A stretch of DNA of 64,000 bases from Tanypteryx hageni (GCA_028673005.1 CM054115.1:53209738-53273737), one strand, 5' to 3'; numbered from the stretch's first letter, positions 11,720 through 23,640 are shown. The notes: generated by a model from the sequence alone, not told the origin. A program made the numbers and translations.

Positions 11720-11889
11720 CTCTTCTTGTCTCCCTAGAACGATAACTGACCAGAACAGAAGTAACAATAAAACATTAGCTGTCGTATGGCGAAATACATC
11801 GTCCTAATTAAATGGTTTTCTTGGTGCTATTGCACTCCCTGCCGCACACCATTGCGGTGGCTTGCAGGGTATACTGTAGATGTAGATGT
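11720..11889 (+). mobile_element. CR1-like LINE, 3' end fragment
   Basis: TCCCTAGAACGATAACTGACC matches the codons before the stop of the CR1 copies at 53.4 and 57.2 kb (CCTAGGACGATAAGAGACC). It is followed by CCTGCCGCACACCATTGCGG, GGCTTGCAGGGTATACTG and a TAGATGTAGATGT tail. The bases between the end of the frame and the 3' UTR are diverged. It is a heavily 5'-truncated dead copy of about 170 bp. Confidence 0.7.
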
Positions 11890-12067
11890 CTCTTCTCTTC
11901 CTATTTAACTTGCTGTTCAATATATAACGCGTTTATATCTCCGTTCTGGGTCTCTCATCTTTCCGCAATGTTTGTCGAACTCTTTGCCTCCTCTTTATGC
12001 AACGTTATTATTTCATTCATTGGCACTTCTCTTACCCACGAGGAACTTAGCTGTGTGTAATTAATAA

Positions 12068-12145
<78 letters not shown>
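12068..12145. repeat. TA then TG microsatellite
   Basis: (TA)n from 12068 changes to (TG)n from about 12118. Confidence 0.95.
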
Positions 12146-12148
<3 letters not shown>

Positions 12149-12604
12149 AATCTCCATTACTTCCGATAAACAACTTGACGATATCTTGTTTAATGTTTAT
12201 GCAGTCTAGTTAAGTTTAATTTTGAACCGAGTTAGTATTTGTTGTATGGTTAACGTTGTCTAGTAATAGATGTAAGAATAGTTGTGATATTGTTCTTAGG
12301 CTTAAGAATTTTACGAAAGACTACTGTGTATTCGAATATATAGTCACAACAAATGGAGATATATGAGATAAATATTTGTAATTTTTTTTAAAGTGCTATT
12401 TCTTGAAAATTTTCAGCCATAATTGATAATTTCCTGTTGAATTATTTTGAATTTATTGTTTTAATTGGCTTTTCTATTGAGAGAGATGGTATTTTTAGGT
12501 TTTATTAAGGGTTTTGTCAATATGTTTAATAAATAAGAACTATTAAACTAATAAAAATAAGTCGTAAATAGCAAAACTATCGGATGATTTTTCTGCTCAT
12601 CAAC

Positions 12605-12740
12605 TGATATGAAGAAGAGAGGGGAGAGTGAAGAAGGGAAGGAAAGGGGCAAAGGAAAAGACGGAGAGGAGAAATAAAAGGGAGAAAAGATATGGGGGTG
12701 AAAGAGGTGAGAGTGAGACAGGTGGAGAGAGAGAGAGGTC
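12605..12740. repeat. Purine-rich low-complexity tract
   Basis: A GA/AAG-rich plus strand. The open frames on both strands are compositional. Confidence 0.7.
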
Positions 12741-13018
12741 ACCACAAACGTTGGGTATACAGAAATATTATAAAGGGAACGCGAAGTGCCCAGACGTCAG
12801 ACGAGGCACCAAGTGCTGAAGGGAGTGAGCAAAGCGAACGGAGGAAAGGGTTGGCGAGGCAATAGAGCAGAGGATGAAGCCTTCATAGTCTGTATAAAAT
12901 CCCTGCGTGCGTATGTAGGTCAGAGTGTGTTTACTTGTGAGCTCCTCATAGAACACTTTGCAGGATTAAAGGAAATTAAAAAATAAGCACCTCGATATCG
13001 AAAAATCGATAAACGAGT

Positions 13019-13110
13019 GCAGTAGCCCCTCGTTTCCGCGGTTTTGATTATCCGCGTTTGAAAAATTGTACCTGGTTTTGCCAACCGCGGCATCTAGTTT
13101 TGAGTGTCCG
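13019..13110. repeat. pogo/Tigger-like terminal fragment
   Basis: CAGTAGCCCCTCGTTTCCGC followed by GGTTTTGATTATCCGCG has the look of Tigger/pogo terminal inverted repeats (CAGTAG.CCCTCG...CCGCGG). No matching opposite end or TA duplication was found nearby. Confidence 0.4.
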
Positions 13111-13898
13111 TGCACCTTTTTAAATCATTATAATATAAAAATTGAAATTTACTAACCTGTAGCAAAGGATGAAGGAGCCAAAAGCGAGGGAGCGGAACGA
13201 TCTTTCCTTGATAACTTTTAGAGAAAGACTGTCAAAGTGTGGGTTCATTGCATACAAAGAGGTGAAAGTGCATACAACAACGTCCATCTATAGGAAAACC
13301 ACTAGCAAGGAATCGAGGAACATTTGTTCCAGGAATACACTCCACGGGGTAAATGCGTGGAAGGGGAAGCAAAACGACCACCGAAATTCCTTTCTTTCGA
13401 ACCTCGTTTAACAGAGGTCGAGAAAGTCTCAGCAGGACATATCCATGACCTTATCTCTATAGAGAGGCTCGTAGAATATCTCACCGGCAAATATAATCAC
13501 AAAAACCTCAAAAGGTATATGAAACACGTGTTCTCAAAACTACCCTAGGACCTTGCGGTTAACTGATTGTTCAGAGTAGAAGCGTGAGCATTTCAAAAAC
13601 ACGCATATTTGAGTGTAAGGAAATACCCCTCTTTCAGTCCTACTGTTAATACAAGCCCAGAAAAGGAACGAAATCGTTGGTAGGAAATAATATTGCGAAA
13701 AAAAGTAAACAGAAACGACTTTAATATTATAATTCAGAATAAAATAGGTTTTTTGACGTATACTTCTCCATCTTGTTGGAAAATCGACGCGTATCGATGA
13801 CTATTCATTTCCGATTATTTTGAAATTTAAAAAAAATCGACGTTTGTCGTCGTTTTTCGATTTAAATCTAATCCTACCAAGCCTAATTATAACATTAA

Positions 13899-14272
13899 TC
13901 TACAAGTCCGGTATTTATAAAATACAATGCTCACACTGCGACAAAAAGTACATAGGACAAACAAGAAGGAAACTTATAACACGCTTCAAGGAACACATGG
14001 CTCACTATAAATATAATCGTTTTGGAAAATCAAGCGTTGCCAACCACATCTTTGAAACAGGTCATAGTATACACTTAAACGATTTAACACTGATAACTTC
14101 AGCCAATAACTCACTAAACTCGTTAGAAAACCTTCACATTTACAAAAACCGCGATACATTTATGAACACAGACACAGATTTCAACAAGACCCTATACAAA
14201 TTGACAGATTTAAACGACACACACGCCGAAAAATCTTTCCGCGTTTCGCTTGTTTCTCGGTCGTCTTCTTAA
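13899..14272 (+). pseudogene. Penelope-like retroelement, GIY-YIG endonuclease C-terminus
   Basis: The frame open from 13820 becomes recognisable at about 13905. GIY (13910-13918) and YIGQTRR (13949 on) with IQCSHCDKK between them, then FKEH and NHIFETGH, form the GIY-YIG nuclease that ends Penelope-like element proteins. This nuclease nicks target DNA for reverse transcription. The frame ends at a stop (14270-14272) without internal stops, but no reverse-transcriptase domain lies upstream, so the copy is 5'-truncated. The preceding 110 bp belong to another repeat. The last 38 codons match the second copy at 41901-42017. Confidence 0.85.
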
Positions 14273-14326
14273 TACTTTCCGTTTCAACCTGGTAGTTGGC
14301 TTCCAGTCACTGTTGAAACAGGTTCT

Positions 14327-14367
14327 ACCCCTGACGATGCCCACCTTGTGGGCGAAATGCATTGGGT
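14327..14367 (+). ncRNA. Hammerhead-ribozyme-like motif in Penelope 3' region, copy 1
   Basis: In order there are ACCC, CTGACGA (the CUGANGA core), one extra T, GCCCAC-CTT-GTGGGC (stem II), GAA, ATGCAT (very short stem III), T, and GGGT, which pairs with ACCC as stem I. This is the minimal hammerhead layout described for Penelope-like retroelements. The T between the core and stem II is non-canonical and could reduce or abolish cleavage. A second copy at 42107-42148 keeps every paired segment. The motif is visible; self-cleavage is inferred. Confidence 0.6.
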
Positions 14368-14389
14368 TTTGTAGCCCTCTAGTTGTTTT

Positions 14390-15555
14390 GGTTAAAGGAG
14401 TATTCCACTTTTGTTATTAATCTACAAGTTTAACTGAAAGTTTCCGGACTAATTTTTTGCAGGCTTTGTAGTGGTAATAAACAGTTGGCGGCCTTGAAAA
14501 ACTTGCATCTCTTGATATAGTTTGAGGCCACAACCGTGTGTTAAATCTGATTTATGCTGTGCCAGTTATTCTGACATTTTGCTGTTGTCGTAAAAATGAT
14601 TCCAGAAGTGTTGCAATGGGCTGAAATTCGTTTTGATCTCCACCTGAAGATTCGAGGGTACTGGCCATCCGTAAGAACGAAGCATGGGTCTTTCAGTAAA
14701 ATTCAGAGGGCAAACTTCATATTCTTTCGTAGAAAATCATACTTCATACTTTAAGTGTGTGTTTGTTTGTCCATGCACCGTCAGCGGCATTAGATACAAG
14801 GACAAATATTCTATCTCTATTGCTGAAAGAGATAGCTACATTTTCGAAGTGAATGTGAGAACGAGGGAGAATGGGAAGTGTTTTAATTTAAATTTAATAC
14901 TTTATTCATTTTTGACAAACATTTACGCCAGCACCGATAATATCTCCAGGTGCAGTGACACCGTAGAAAGAAGTGTATGCCTCGGTACTGTATTTAAGAT
15001 GATCCTCAGTTCGGGAAATTTTGAGTAACACCTCTTATTCCGTTATTTCAACGCAGTTAAATTTTATTCTTTGGCATTGCTATTTTCAACGTTGTCGTTG
15101 AAAATTTGTTTACATTATTAATTCTCAAACTCCAAATTTCCACCACAAAAGCGAATGAGGTTTATCGGTTAAAAAGTTAACATTAATTTTTATTTTTGTT
15201 CGTTTTGCATTCGTTTGTAATTTTAAAATTCCTGAAATTCAATATCTATAACATTAATTTGTGTTCTCTGCTATTTACGCCAAAATTATTTGTTTTTTTG
15301 CGATTTCAGCGCATTCATTTGCAATTATGTTCTTATGTAAATTCCTATTTGAATTGTTATAAATACTACGATCGGGTTAAAACAAAAGTTGTTAAAGAAG
15401 CGCATTTATTGCTGGTAAAGGCAGTGGCAAAGTCCCTTTTCGTCTATTTCTTAATCGCTGATAAGTAAATGTTTCCTACCCAACTTGCTTTAGTATAAGA
15501 TTCCTATGCACATGAGCAAGGTTTGTGATGAAAGGGAACTAGTTTTTACTTTTTA
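14390..15555. other. AT-rich stretch, no gene seen
   Basis: Frames at 14684-15028 and 15196-15468 are open but carry no domain and have AT-driven composition. No repeat boundary was recognised. Confidence 0.5.
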
Positions 15556-15556
15556 G

Positions 15557-15800
15557 TTTGTCATATACGTAGTATATAGAGAAAGTATTGTAATCGCGAA
15601 AATAATCGACTTCGATATTTTGGACGAAATACACTATTTAGGTGTCCCTGATATCAAAGTAGTTGTTTTTGCCATGGCGTCTGTCTGAACGCTTTAGGGC
15701 CAAAACGGCTAAACGAAATCGAATGATATTTTGAATTTAATCATACTATTTTTCAGAATAGAAACTATAAAGATATGAACGATATAAGGTAGCTTAGTAT
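15557..15800 (+). repeat. Partial copy related to the ~700-bp repeat
   Basis: TACGTAGTATATAGAGAAAG followed by TATTG and ACTTCGATATTTTGGACGAAAT resembles the start of the repeat at 48195-48290. Similarity fades after GTGTCCCTGATATC. It is probably another member of the family or a relative. Confidence 0.45.
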
Positions 15801-16264
15801 ATGTTCGTCAATTTTGTTAAAATTGAAATAAATTTTTTTTAATTTTAATTTTAACCAGGGCATCAAACTGGAACCGAACCGAAAATCGAGACCGAAAAAT
15901 CCGTTACTTTAACTGTAGTGAAACCGAACCCAAAACGAAAAAGTATTTCTCTGAACCCGAGCCAAAACAGTTATTCATATCGTTCCAGGGGTATGAAACT
16001 CTTATGGGGGAATAGATACCCAAGTTTTATACGTAGTTCACTATGACGATACGGGGCCACCAACTGCGCTGCAGTCGCAGTCAGCTCTCTCTCTTTCTCT
16101 CTCTCTGCCACAGCGCCACACGTTCCTAGTATCTATTATCGCAGCGGAACAGCGGCCATTTTTCTTGATAGAAATCCGCCATTGCTTATTGAGCGGTTGA
16201 CTAAGTTATTCTGATTTTGTCGAGTAGATATATAGTAAATATATTGAAGAATTCTTCCACGGTA

Positions 16265-16315
16265 GATATGCCTTCATCACGTGAGAAATGTGCAGTGGCA
16301 GACTGCGGTTTAAGG
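16265..16315 (+). pseudogene. Possible THAP-like initial coding segment cut by a hAT insertion
   Basis: An ATG at 16269 opens MPSSREKCAVADCGLR with a C-x4-C spacing like the first two zinc ligands of THAP domains. The hAT element follows at 16316, within its own duplicated target GTTTAAGG. Rejoining across the element from 19093 gives only SRKK and a stop, so if this was a gene start it is also damaged downstream. The short length makes the call weak. Confidence 0.3.
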
Positions 16316-18235
16316 CAGGGCCGCGCCTAGGGTGTCTGGCGCCCGGGTGCAAGATATTTCCGTGGCGCCCCCATGCTAGCGAATTTTGCGGTATGAACAA
16401 ATACGACTTTTTTCATCGATAGAGAGTGCAGACAAGCTGATGGATTTCTGTCGATGTACCCCAGAACGAACTGATTGAAATAATTCGTTGTATAAATATA
16501 AAGATAAACATATAATATAATATCTGCTTGAACGAAACTTATAAAACGCCGCACATTTGGTTAAAAGTCTATACGCTATCCCCTTACCTTATTGAACAAT
16601 CAGAAATTCCAATATTTTTGGGTTATTTTGTCAATTTACAAGCTTAATTAGATGCGATATTTATTTCGACTATAAGAAAACAAAACTTCAATTATTTATA
16701 CATTTCTGCGTCAAAGTCCCGACTTCGTATTTTCATTTTAAGATATTTAAAAATCCAATGAAGAGGTAGATGTCAATAATTCGAATATTATTTGGAGAAA
16801 TTGTTATGGAATTTTAATTCGATACATCTACATACGATCACCGAAATACAGCATATGGCAAAATTCACGCAATATCATCTTATATTAATTTTGCGTTTCG
16901 GTGTTTGACATTACTAAAACTATAGTTTAATAATAAAATAAAATGATTACTTTAATGGGGAATAGTATAGATAAATGTATAAATAAATTAATATACATGT
17001 AACTATAAAACAAAAAATTGTAAGACTAAGATGGCTAAGAAGACAAAAAATAAAACTAATAATTTGCATTATCTCTGAAAAATTCCATTTACCAGATTTT
17101 ATTGATTTTTCGATCGTATTTCAAATATACCCACTCATGGCAATTGTACTTTATTTGGTTTTTGGTCATAAAAGATCTTGATTAATTTTCTAGTTATTGA
17201 ATAGAACTTAAACATCCATTGCGTTTAATTTTATTTATTGAATTTTATGAAAGTATTTTTAAAAACTGTTTAGAACAATCCTCAAACTTGCGCTCCCACC
17301 AAAACACTTGACTCATTCCCCACCTTTTAATAATACATACCAGAACATCTATCAAATCTTATTTAGCAATCCACCCTTAAAGGCATTTTCGACCTACCTC
17401 TCGAACATTTATAACTTTCTGAGTATTAGCAAACCATCGCGGATCTATATGATGTACAAATAAGTGCGAAACCAAACGTAACCCAACATACACACACTTA
17501 TTTGGAAAGTTGTTTATAATAATAATTTCCACTAGTAAAAGTAGTCTACATTATCTTCTATAAGGATATAATTAACAAATAAAGAGTCGTGCAAATACAA
17601 AAACACTGGCGCCAGGCTTACAACAAAATGATCCTCCTGCTATTCCGCCGATACTCGTTCTTCGAAATAAAGGAATCCTTCTTTCGTATTCAAAAGTTAT
17701 CTTGTGTATATAAGTCGATAAATTTATGTGGACTCGATACAAGGACCGAATACGGGAGTACTGTAAACTCACTCTTCAAAAATGAGTGAACATTCAATAG
17801 GGTTAATAGTTAAAATCGTTATGGTGTTATAATTATGACAGATTTAGCTGCCTATTCAAGCTATCTTTTATAACTACTTACCTACATTTTTATCAAAAAC
17901 TCAAAACAACTGAGGACTTATGAGCGGAAAGCAATAACAGAATTTTCGAATAGAAACTGAAACACGTTATATGAAATACCTCCTCGATTAAATAAAGAAA
18001 ATAAACATTACGTATGTGCAGTGTTCCTCTACATGAACGATGATCTCCTCAGCTCCAAAAATAATTTTTTTTTCGCTGAACGAAGTATAGTATTTTCCTA
18101 TCTTCAAGTATCACACTCTTCTGTTCACACACCGTTGAGGAAAAGCGATCATTCTCCAACGAAAGAGATTTAAGAGCTTTGTACTATTTCGAAATGAATA
18201 TGAACGTTAACGTAGGAGGGGGATCGTGAAGGAGT

Positions 18236-18285
18236 AAGAAAAGCTAGTTTTCGGAAAAGCTAGTTTTCGGAAAAGCTATTCCAAA
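18236..18285. repeat. 16-bp tandem repeat
   Basis: AAAGCTAGTTTTCGGA is present about two and a half times in tandem inside the hAT element. Confidence 0.85.
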
Positions 18286-18390
18286 TCAATTTAAAACAGA
18301 TTTGGGATTTTCAAGACTCGGTAAGAGGGAGAATAAAAAAATGGTAGACATCTGGTATTCTTTCAGCGAAAGGATTTATGGTAAAGGTCG

Positions 18391-18693
18391 ATGGTACTCA
18401 GGTGCGGACCAAGGTATTTTGACGCCCCGGGCGAGAACGTGCTCCAGCGCTCCCGTCCGTAAATTTTTGTATAGATATTTTTAGAACAACTTGCTCATTG
18501 ATCCATTGCTCTGTAAAATAATTGATAATGAAAGGAAATAGGAATTCTATGTAGATTTGATGTAAATTTGTATCCAAATTGTATTCACTTGCAAGTAATA
18601 TATACATAGATGATTGATTTAGTGCCCACAATACATTGGCGTCCCGAGCAGCCGACCTGCTCGCCCCTACCTCGGGCCGGCCCTGATGGTATT
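18391..18693. mobile_element. Nested hAT MITE (287 bp) inside the larger hAT
   Basis: The element at 18399-18685 begins CAGGTGCGGACC and ends GGGCCGGCCCTG. It is flanked by ATGGTACT (18391-18398) and ATGGTATT (18686-18693), an 8-bp duplication with one mismatch. The ends share CAGG..CGG...CGCCCCGGGC / CGGGCC..CCTG character with the outer hAT, but the interior is different and non-coding. Confidence 0.78.
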
Positions 18694-19092
18694 TTGCGAA
18701 AGGATCGCCGCCTTAGCTGGAGCTCCTCGCTAGGGCAATTAACAGAGTAGCGCCCCCACCTCCTGGAAACTCCTACGGTGAACCCATTTTCGGTCGCCAC
18801 TGATACGTGTTCTAGCGTCCTTAAGTCACGCGACCGCGTATCGCAAGGGATCGGAAAAATTTTGCTTAGAAAATTTCGTGTCATTTTAGTATCTCCCACT
18901 TTCCCTTTTCACTCTGACCAAGGATGAAACATTCCCACACAGAATGCACAACTCGAATTGCAACAATATATAGATATAAATACCTTAATGGGAAGGCGCC
19001 CCGGCAAGTCGGCGCCCGGGTGCATTGCACTCACTGCACTCCGGGTGCATTGCACCCACTGCACCCCGGGTAGGCGCGCCCCTGGTTTAAGG

Positions 19093-20745
19093 AGTCGCAA
19101 AAAATGACTATATAGCGTCTAGAGACATTAGAGTGTATCGAATTTTACGCCCAGCTCTCGCCAGTCCTCTGACGTCACTCAACAGTCTTTGCCCAGCCAT
19201 AAAGTTTTAGCGCCTACCCACCTATCCACCTAATACTTGATATTTATGCATGGTAGACCTATTTATCAAGTTTTTTTTCGTATATTGACGTTATCGATAC
19301 ATTAATACCAGTACAATGTTTTCCATGCGTCAATTTTACGTACGGAAAACCTTTTCCGCGGTTCTGTAGTATTAGGAGTTCCTCCCAGTCAGGAAGGAAT
19401 GTAGCGAGACCAGACGCATACCTACGTATTACACGAGAAAGTCTGTGCAACGTATATTGAAGCGTTTTTTACATTTATATTCATTGACAAATTTGACTAG
19501 AACCTGAATTTCTACGACCAAGCGTCATCGAGAGGTTCATAAACAGAATAGAACTTTTTATATTAACACGTTCATATAGAATCGCATATCCTGCATCATC
19601 CAAACGTTGTTCTTTCCCCTTACGGAAACCAGATTATCACGGGAATCGGATTTCTAGAGAAAATACATCGATTGTTTCTGTGAGGAGATGGGAATGATAA
19701 TTAAAGCGTCGGCATTTTCAATGAAGAGAAGGTATCCAAGGAATCAGCGCTTTAATCCTACCTGTCCCTTTCCGCTCCCATTATCCTCAAGAGCCTCAGT
19801 ATACCTTATACAAAGCGTTAACTCCTTCCATCTTCCTCCCCCTTTTCCTCGCTAGATATACATCTCTCGGCCCCGTTTCATCTACCCCTTTTCGCTGTGG
19901 TTGCTTTTGGATCCGTGCCGAGAACTCTCTATCTGTATCGGCCCTTCATTTCCCATTTCTATTCAACGCCGCCTCCATTCCCTCTCTCTTAAGCTTCTCC
20001 TTTGCTGATCTATCTCGCACGTTCACGACCTATCCTTGCGCAATCTATCGTTACCTCTCAGCGCGTCTGCGCATTTCCCAAATATCTCTCCTATTTATCT
20101 CTCTTCGCTCCCTTCTCCATTTTCCTTCGTCTTATTTATCTCTCTCCAAAGCAACGATCCCTTGCTTTTTCCCCGCCTCCGTTTCTCCAACGCCCCCCCT
20201 CCCGCCTCCGACCTCCTTTTCAAAGCCCATAACTTCACGCAACCCATTGTCCGTTTTAATTCAAGCGGGTAACAATGGCCCCTTGCGACAATGCCCGCGA
20301 GATGAGAGGGACGCCTAAGCGGTGTGTCCGATGTGTTATTAGTACGGAAAGCGGAAGATACGGCAGAGGTTTCGAATGGGGGAGGTTTCATTTCGCGGTT
20401 TGGATTTTATGTATGTATTATATATGTATGGTTGTGTGTGTATATAGAATTTATTAATTAACTTCTATGCCGAAGTATGTACATACGGTTGTATCGGCTT
20501 TGATATTATTAAGCCTTTCCGCTGTTTTTTTCGTTTTTATTAATTTTACGTAATTGGATTGAGAAAGGATTTATTCTTTTGCAGAAATTAGATTGACAAA
20601 CTGCCTGTACGATAGCCAGAAAAAGGTTTTGAAAGCCGGATGCGCAGTTCATCTACAAAGCAGCACTCATCAGCGGTGACTAAGCCGATGGTTTTCAGAA
20701 TCTACTATCGGTTAAGCACCACAGATGACTGATTTACAAAGAACA
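19093..20745. other. No gene recognised; CT-rich block 19780-20250
   Basis: 19093-19780 is mixed AT-rich DNA. 19780-20250 is pyrimidine-rich with TCTCTC and CCCTT words, giving Ser/Pro/Leu-rich frames. The 20095-20391 (minus) frame is antisense to this composition. No domain is seen. Confidence 0.5.
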
Positions 20746-20748
20746 AAC

Positions 20749-21243
20749 TACATCTACATGTTACCCTGCAATTCATTTAATTGGTGGGTGGCAGAAGGCG
20801 CAATGCCCCAAAACCTACCTAAAGATTGTCTATCGCAGGTTGAAATTTTCTGTTGTGATCTCGTACTGTCCTAGGAAGGAACGTCTTTTCTACCTATATA
20901 CGTGGTGCTTCAATTATTCCTACTACCTCCTCTTTTAGACATTCCGACCTATATTTCTCCAGAAGCCTCAACCTTGAGATTAATCTACGGTCCTCCAGTG
21001 GTACCCAGCTCAAATCACTCAATAATGAGGTGAAGATTTCCTTATGTTCGTACTTTTGTTTTACGAATCTGGCTACTCTGAGCTGTACTCCTTCTAATTG
21101 AATTATATGTCCCTTCTCGTACGGATCCCATATGCTTCAGGCGTACTCCACTTGTGGTCTAACCATTGATAAGTAACATGTTTCAAGTACTTTTTCTGTA
21201 GTGTTCCGTACTATTCTACCTATGAAAGCCAGTTTCTTGTTGC
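20749..21243 (-). pseudogene. CR1-like LINE, degenerate C-terminal fragment
   Basis: Read on the minus strand from 21243, the frame gives NKKLAFIGRIVRNTTEKV, then VRPQVEYA, an in-frame TGA, WDPYEKG and VARFVKQKYE. This is the region after the RT domain in the CR1 copies at 53.4 and 56.8 kb. It decays further toward 20900. The 3' end is the family UTR (GCCACCCACCAATTAAAT-like) and a CATGTAGATGTAG tail at 20749-20760. The 5' truncation lies within a few codons of the truncation of the copy at 56.8 kb. Confidence 0.85.
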
Positions 21244-21394
21244 CCGACGAACGGCCGCAGGAGTTTTCTTGTTTATCTTTTGTATTCATGTCTGAAGACT
21301 ATTCCCGGAATTAGCTTGTAAAATTATCGTTTATCCTCATTGTTGCCACCGATGGCGACTGATATGTAGCCGCAATGCGCATCTTGCTTTCTCG

Positions 21395-21478
21395 AGCTTT
21401 TTTACTGCTATGGTTTGGTGGAGGGATTCTTGGCTTCCATTGCTTGGGTCGTCGGTTCGAATTCTGACGTGGGCATGA
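21395..21478 (+). repeat. tRNA-derived SINE remnant
   Basis: GGCTTCCATTGCTTGGGTCG followed by TCGGTTCGAATTCTGACG looks like the anticodon arm and T arm (B box GGTTCGAATTC) of a tRNA. The D arm upstream is degraded. It is not a working tRNA. Confidence 0.5.
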
Positions 21479-21547
21479 TCGTATTTACTCGTCTATGTTA
21501 TCATATGCTCATTGTAAAAGGCCGTTGAGTGAGCTTTATAAGCTAGT

Positions 21548-21622
21548 TAAACAAATATGGGAAGGTGTATACCATGTTGGAGTACACAGTTTCCAAAGGC
21601 GTTCTTTAAGATTTATGTTAAC
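21548..21622 (-). repeat. Fragment of the GTTCTTTA repeat family
   Basis: GTGTATACCATGTTGGAGTA followed by CACAG and GGCGTTCTTTAAGAT is the inverse of the right-end segment seen at 33253-33310 and 26985-27040. Confidence 0.5.
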
Positions 21623-23640
21623 ATGTCAAAAAAAGATAAATATTAATGGCTTATTCTAATGTCTAAGCAATGCAAAACGATATATCAGAAGCGATGTCAA
21701 GGAAATCTTCAATTTGTGATTTACCGATATATTTTATAATGGTTACTAATTAATAAAACAATTGAAATTTATTGAAAACATACTTCACTTGAAATGAGTA
21801 ATAGCGATATTTACGTTCACGTTCATTCCTTTGTCGTAAATTATCCATTTCTTTTCGCTTACAAAAGCTGTGTGTATACGTAAGGAGAATAAACATATTT
21901 AAGTTCTTTTTTGATCGTGCATAACCCATTTCCTTTCATTTAGTATATAAGCTGGCGGTGCACTAAAGGAAATTAAACTTATTCATAGTAGATGTTGTTT
22001 ACTTCAGTTTCTACGAAGATTGTTTTCGTTGTCGAGAATTATAAAACGGGAAAAATTTTCCAAGTTCAAAGTGAATTACGACTTTCTCGTTTGATTTTCT
22101 TGAAATCGGCTACTCCTTCAATAAAAATGTGCTAAACAAAACATATGCTATTTGACCAGTTATACAAATTTTGTTTAAAGATCTTTTTGTTATAAGTAAT
22201 ATCTTACGAGACATAAGGAAAAATTCACTTTTTGTCACCAATAAAGTGGCACTCCCGATTAGGCTACATAAACCATTCATATCATTTTCTTCTTTTCTTT
22301 GCACTTATGTCTCAAATACCAAATTTCATGAACATATCAGCCCAGTTGTTTCGCATATGAAACATGAGGACGGACACGTCCTAACCTATGGATTTGTTGA
22401 AAACACGTCTTTTAGGTGTGGACGTCTCAACTGTTATCAACTTCGACTTTTAAATGTTGTTAAACACAGGTCGTCGACAATTTTGTCGGTGTGGACCCGG
22501 CTTAAGGCGTTCTGTTTTTATTTCTTGTAAAGAACGCCTAAAAATAAATAAATAAAAGTTAGTGCAAAGTAATAAATAAATAAAATTGATAAAGTTTTAA
22601 ATAAATAAAAACTAAATATACAAAGTTAGTTAAAATAAATAAATAAAAATACGTAATCGTAGAAAACCTTACCATCATTTTTTATAAATTTTTGAAATCA
22701 TTCAAGAGCTGGTCCATATCTTGATTCGGCGCTGTATAAACGCATGGAACTTCTTAGTCGATAGGCGCGCTAGATTACGAAAGACGAGGCCGATAACTCA
22801 AACCCAGCTGCAGCTGCGAAATTTGTTTGAGCCCGCATTCTCTTTCGGAAAGGTTTGCGAACGACAGACGGAAACAGCCAAACTACACGGTCGTTCCGAT
22901 AAAAAAAAACACTGCTACCTGGGCGGTCATATTTCATCATTTATATTTTCAAACGGATGGCGCCTTCTTTCATCTTACCTGTAATTTATGCTACGATTTG
23001 GGAGATATTTCTTTCACCTCAGAGTCTCTGATGATATAAATCATAACGGGAAATATTGTTCAATTTGCTGCTTATTTTATATCGTTCGTCGAGGTGTTCT
23101 GTTTTTTTCTATTCCGGATATGGTATTTTTTACTTTAAACGGCGATATTGAAACATCGTAGCCCATTCTAACCGTAAAAAATTTACAAACGAATATTTAC
23201 TAGAAATGTTGTGAGAACTATTGCGTTAATGAGTTGATGAGATAAGAAAATAATTTTGTGATGATACATTTTAGAGTTGTGATAAAAATGCTAGATATCT
23301 AAATAAATTTAACTTTTTCCCCATTTTTGACGCCTGTTTGATGCAAACAATCTTCATGCTAACTTATTTCGGCTTGTATTTATGCCGATCTCACCACATA
23401 CGCGTGCTTTAAGTGTTTGATATAAAATGTAACGCATTTACTATTACTGCTAATATATTTGTTTGGATGATTTAATTCTGGTTAATGGAGCAAATCGTAT
23501 ACAAAATCAAACCCATTTGGAAAAAGATATTTTTCGGATGTTGTCTATCCGTTGAGGAATCATTATTAATTTTCTGTAATCCATGAAATTTATTTCTAGA
23601 ACGCATCACTTCAAGGATTTGTAATATCTAAGATTTTGAG
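21623..23640. other. AT-rich stretch, no gene seen
   Basis: Frames at 22171-22530 and 22721-22984 are open without recognisable domains. 22506-22538 is a small palindrome (GGCGTTCT...AGAACGCC) followed by AAATAAATAAATA runs. 22720-23000 is locally GC-richer, but no gene model could be supported. Confidence 0.45.

Larger units (their letters stand above)
16308..19092. mobile_element. hAT-superfamily element (non-autonomous), 8-bp target duplication
   Basis: The element spans 16316-19084 (2769 bp). It begins CAGGGCCGCGCCTAGGG and ends GGCGCGCCCCTG, inverted ends of the CAGGG...CCCTG type. It is flanked on both sides by the same 8 bases GTTTAAGG (16308-16315 and 19085-19092), the hAT target duplication. 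The right subterminal region has two copies of a GGGTGCATTGCAC.CACTGCAC block (about 19018-19066), and GGCGCCCGGGTGCA occurs near both ends. The interior is AT-rich, with no transposase seen, and contains a nested smaller hAT at 18399-18685. Confidence 0.88.
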
